Part shown: piece after piece, positions 6,138 to 7,477 of the stretch
Layout of the letters: each line of letters starts with the position of its first letter
How positions within the stretch are numbered: position 1 is the first letter of the stretch
Source of the DNA: Candidatus Pacearchaeota archaeon RBG_13_36_9
GTDB taxonomy: Archaea > Nanobdellota > Nanobdellia > Pacearchaeales > GW2011-AR1
Length of the DNA: 7,477 bases
NCBI GenBank assembly: GCA_001786395.1
Contig: MFWN01000051.1
Span: 15,302-22,778 of the forward strand
Direction of reading: 5' to 3'
The notes under the pieces: generated by a model
What the model was told of the DNA's origin: nothing
The model's database searches: none
The model's input: the letters and a program-made list of their open reading frames with translations, nothing else
Translations under genes and position numbers: made by a program

Positions 6138-7062
6138 AAAAGGGTTTGAGATAAGTTTTGCAACGATCTTTTCGCTTATTGCAGGCGCTGCCATTTTATT
6201 TCTGGCACTTTATTTTGCATCCAGATTTATTGGGAGCCAACAAACAAGGATAGATGCAGAGAGTGCTGCAAAATTAGCTGTTTTAATGGACCCTCTAGAG
6301 ACAAACATGGGGGAGAGCAAAAGCAATATCCTCAATTTCGTAACTAAAACAAGGATATACAATGACCGATGCTCAATAGATGGTAATTTTGGGAACCAGG
6401 AGATAGGCATTGCTTCCTCAGGATTCGGAGATAAATGGAAAAATCCAACTTATGGAAAAAAACAGTACAACAAATTCATCTTCTCTGATGAAGTGGAAGA
6501 AGGCAAGGAATTTTATGTTTTTGTAAAATCCTTTAACCTTCCTTTTAAAGTTTCAGACATTTTTGTATTAACAGCCAAAAAATACTGCTTTATCAGTGCT
6601 CCAGAAGTAGTCAAGGAGGAACTGGAAAGCTTAAATCCCGGAAATTTCAACTTTACAGATTCTGGCTGCCCTAAGGGAAGTGAAAAAGTGTGCTTTTCAA
6701 GCTCTTCTGGCTGTGATATCTCAGTTTATGGAGAGTATGGATATAAACAAGGGTATGTTTCCAAAGATGGGGAGAAGATGGGATATATAGGGCCTTTGCT
6801 TTATGGGGCAATTTTCTCCTCTCCAGAAGTTTACAACTGCAATGTTAAAAGATTAAAAATGAGGGCAGTTAGACTCGCCTCAGTATACCAAGATGAAATT
6901 AAAATATTAGAGAGAGCAGGCTGCAGCTCTCAGCTTGACGCTCCTTTAACAGGGCTTATTGCCTTAGCCAGCGCAGATGCTGATTTGATAGTTTTGCAGG
7001 ATGCAGCAGAGGAAATCGAAATTGTAAATTCAGCATCAGAATGCAGGCTATTTGAAAGTTAA
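6130..7062 (+). CDS. Cysteine-rich pilin-like membrane protein
   Basis: A 310-residue protein. The N-terminus MNKKGFEISF resembles archaeal class III signal peptides (KKG followed by a hydrophobic residue and Glu). The hydrophobic helix ATIFSLIAGAAILFLALYFA spans 11-30. Cleavage after Gly5 would leave a mature pilin-like helix with Glu7 near its start. The outer domain (about 35-310) carries eight cysteines: 81, 153, 180, 188, 195, 237, 265 and 305. The cluster at 180-195 (CPKGSEKVC, SSSGC) looks like a disulfide-bonded loop. The tail DAPLTGLIALASADADLIVLQDAAEEI is helical. The start overlaps the previous gene by eight bases and the next gene starts two bases after the stop base A, so all three are coupled. 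I know this kind of protein only as an uncharacterised DPANN family; function unassigned. Confidence 0.72.
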   Translation: MNKKGFEISFATIFSLIAGAAILFLALYFASRFIGSQQTRIDAESAAKLAVLMDPLETNMGESKSNILNFVTKTRIYNDRCSIDGNFGNQEIGIASSGFGDKWKNPTYGKKQYNKFIFSDEVEEGKEFYVFVKSFNLPFKVSDIFVLTAKKYCFISAPEVVKEELESLNPGNFNFTDSGCPKGSEKVCFSSSSGCDISVYGEYGYKQGYVSKDGEKMGYIGPLLYGAIFSSPEVYNCNVKRLKMRAVRLASVYQDEIKILERAGCSSQLDAPLTGLIALASADADLIVLQDAAEEIEIVNSASECRLFES

Positions 7063-7063
7063 A

Positions 7064-7477
7064 ATGAAAAGAAAATCAAAAAAAGCACAACTAAAGATAC
7101 AGGTCCAAAAAAATCATAGATTTTCTGTCCCTCAATTTTCAAAACTAGGGCAACTGAAAATTCAGGAAATGGCGTTTATGCTACTGGCAGTTGTTGTATT
7201 TTTTGCTATTGTAGGGATGTTTTTCCTGGTTATAATGTATAATAAGTTAGTTGATTCAGCTAATCTGCTGCAAAAGGAAAAAGCAATATCTACTGCAGTA
7301 AATATTGCAAATACGCCTGAGTTTTCCTGCGGCGAGGATTTGTGCATTGATGCAGACAAGCTTCTTGTTATGCAGAATAGGCCTGATTATGAAGAATTTT
7401 GGCCAGTTGCCAGCCTTGTAGTAACTAAAATCTCTAGTGACAAGGAAATAATAGAGTGCAATGAAAAAAACTATCCC
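7064..7477 (+). CDS. Pilin-like membrane protein, N-terminal part (cut by window end)
   Basis: The frame from the ATG at 7064, one base after the previous stop, stays open for 138 codons to the end of the window. The first 35 residues are strongly basic and contain the motif AQLKIQ twice (8-13, and as GQLKIQ at 29-34). The second copy leads into EMAF and a membrane helix at about 37-58 (MAFMLLAVVVFFAIVGMFFLVI). Basic residues before the helix predict the N-terminus inside and the rest outside. Cys89, Cys94 and Cys132 are visible in the outer part, in line with the cysteine-rich domains of the two genes before it. KLGQ before the helix could be a class III signal site. It completes, as far as can be seen, a three-gene operon of related topology. 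Function unknown. Confidence 0.75.
   Translation, partial: MKRKSKKAQLKIQVQKNHRFSVPQFSKLGQLKIQEMAFMLLAVVVFFAIVGMFFLVIMYNKLVDSANLLQKEKAISTAVNIANTPEFSCGEDLCIDADKLLVMQNRPDYEEFWPVASLVVTKISSDKEIIECNEKNYP

Noticed and set aside
5750..6194. Two - strand open frames opposite the pilin-like genes
   Set aside because: They lie antisense to well-supported genes and have no promoter or SD of their own.
7162..7359. A 65-codon - strand open frame near the window end
   Set aside because: It is the antisense of the membrane-protein gene that stays open to the window edge.

Overview
This AT-rich window looks like the chromosome of a small-genome DPANN archaeon, Pacearchaeota- or Woesearchaeota-like. The lineage is inferred from the last three genes (pilin-like membrane proteins with KKG/KKSQ/KLGQ-type N-termini) and from archaeal-type promoters: three genes or operons carry a TTTAAW box beginning exactly 29 bases before the start codon, which implies leaderless mRNAs. 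There are ten protein genes, two of them cut by the window edges. I see no RNA gene, CRISPR array or insertion sequence.

Region 1 (1-3095, + strand) is a tightly packed cell-surface glycan operon. It holds the 3' end of a gene that may be a family-2 glycosyltransferase, a complete GT-B (GT4-like) glycosyltransferase, an HPr-kinase/PEPCK-like P-loop kinase, and a class I SAM methyltransferase. Genes overlap or nearly abut, and the second and third have clear Shine-Dalgarno sites. The expected product is a decorated surface polysaccharide or glycoprotein glycan; the kinase would be an unusual modifying or regulatory component. The 138 bases after it hold a possible decayed coding segment with a diverged repeat of the methyltransferase 3' end, then the next promoter.

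Region 2 (3234-5507) has three soluble hydrolases. A HAD-superfamily protein and an HD-domain phosphohydrolase form a two-gene + strand operon. Facing them, with only three bases between the stop codons, is a - strand gene encoding a histidine phosphatase fused to a transglutaminase-like domain. All catalytic residues of both halves of the fusion are visible, and it is the most distinctive protein here.

Region 3 (5508-7477) starts with a 93-base divergent promoter region and continues with a + strand operon of three single-pass membrane proteins. Each has a short basic N-terminus, a hydrophobic helix like a type IV pilin, and an outward-facing domain with several cysteines. They plausibly form a pilus-like or other envelope complex. 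The third gene runs off the window.
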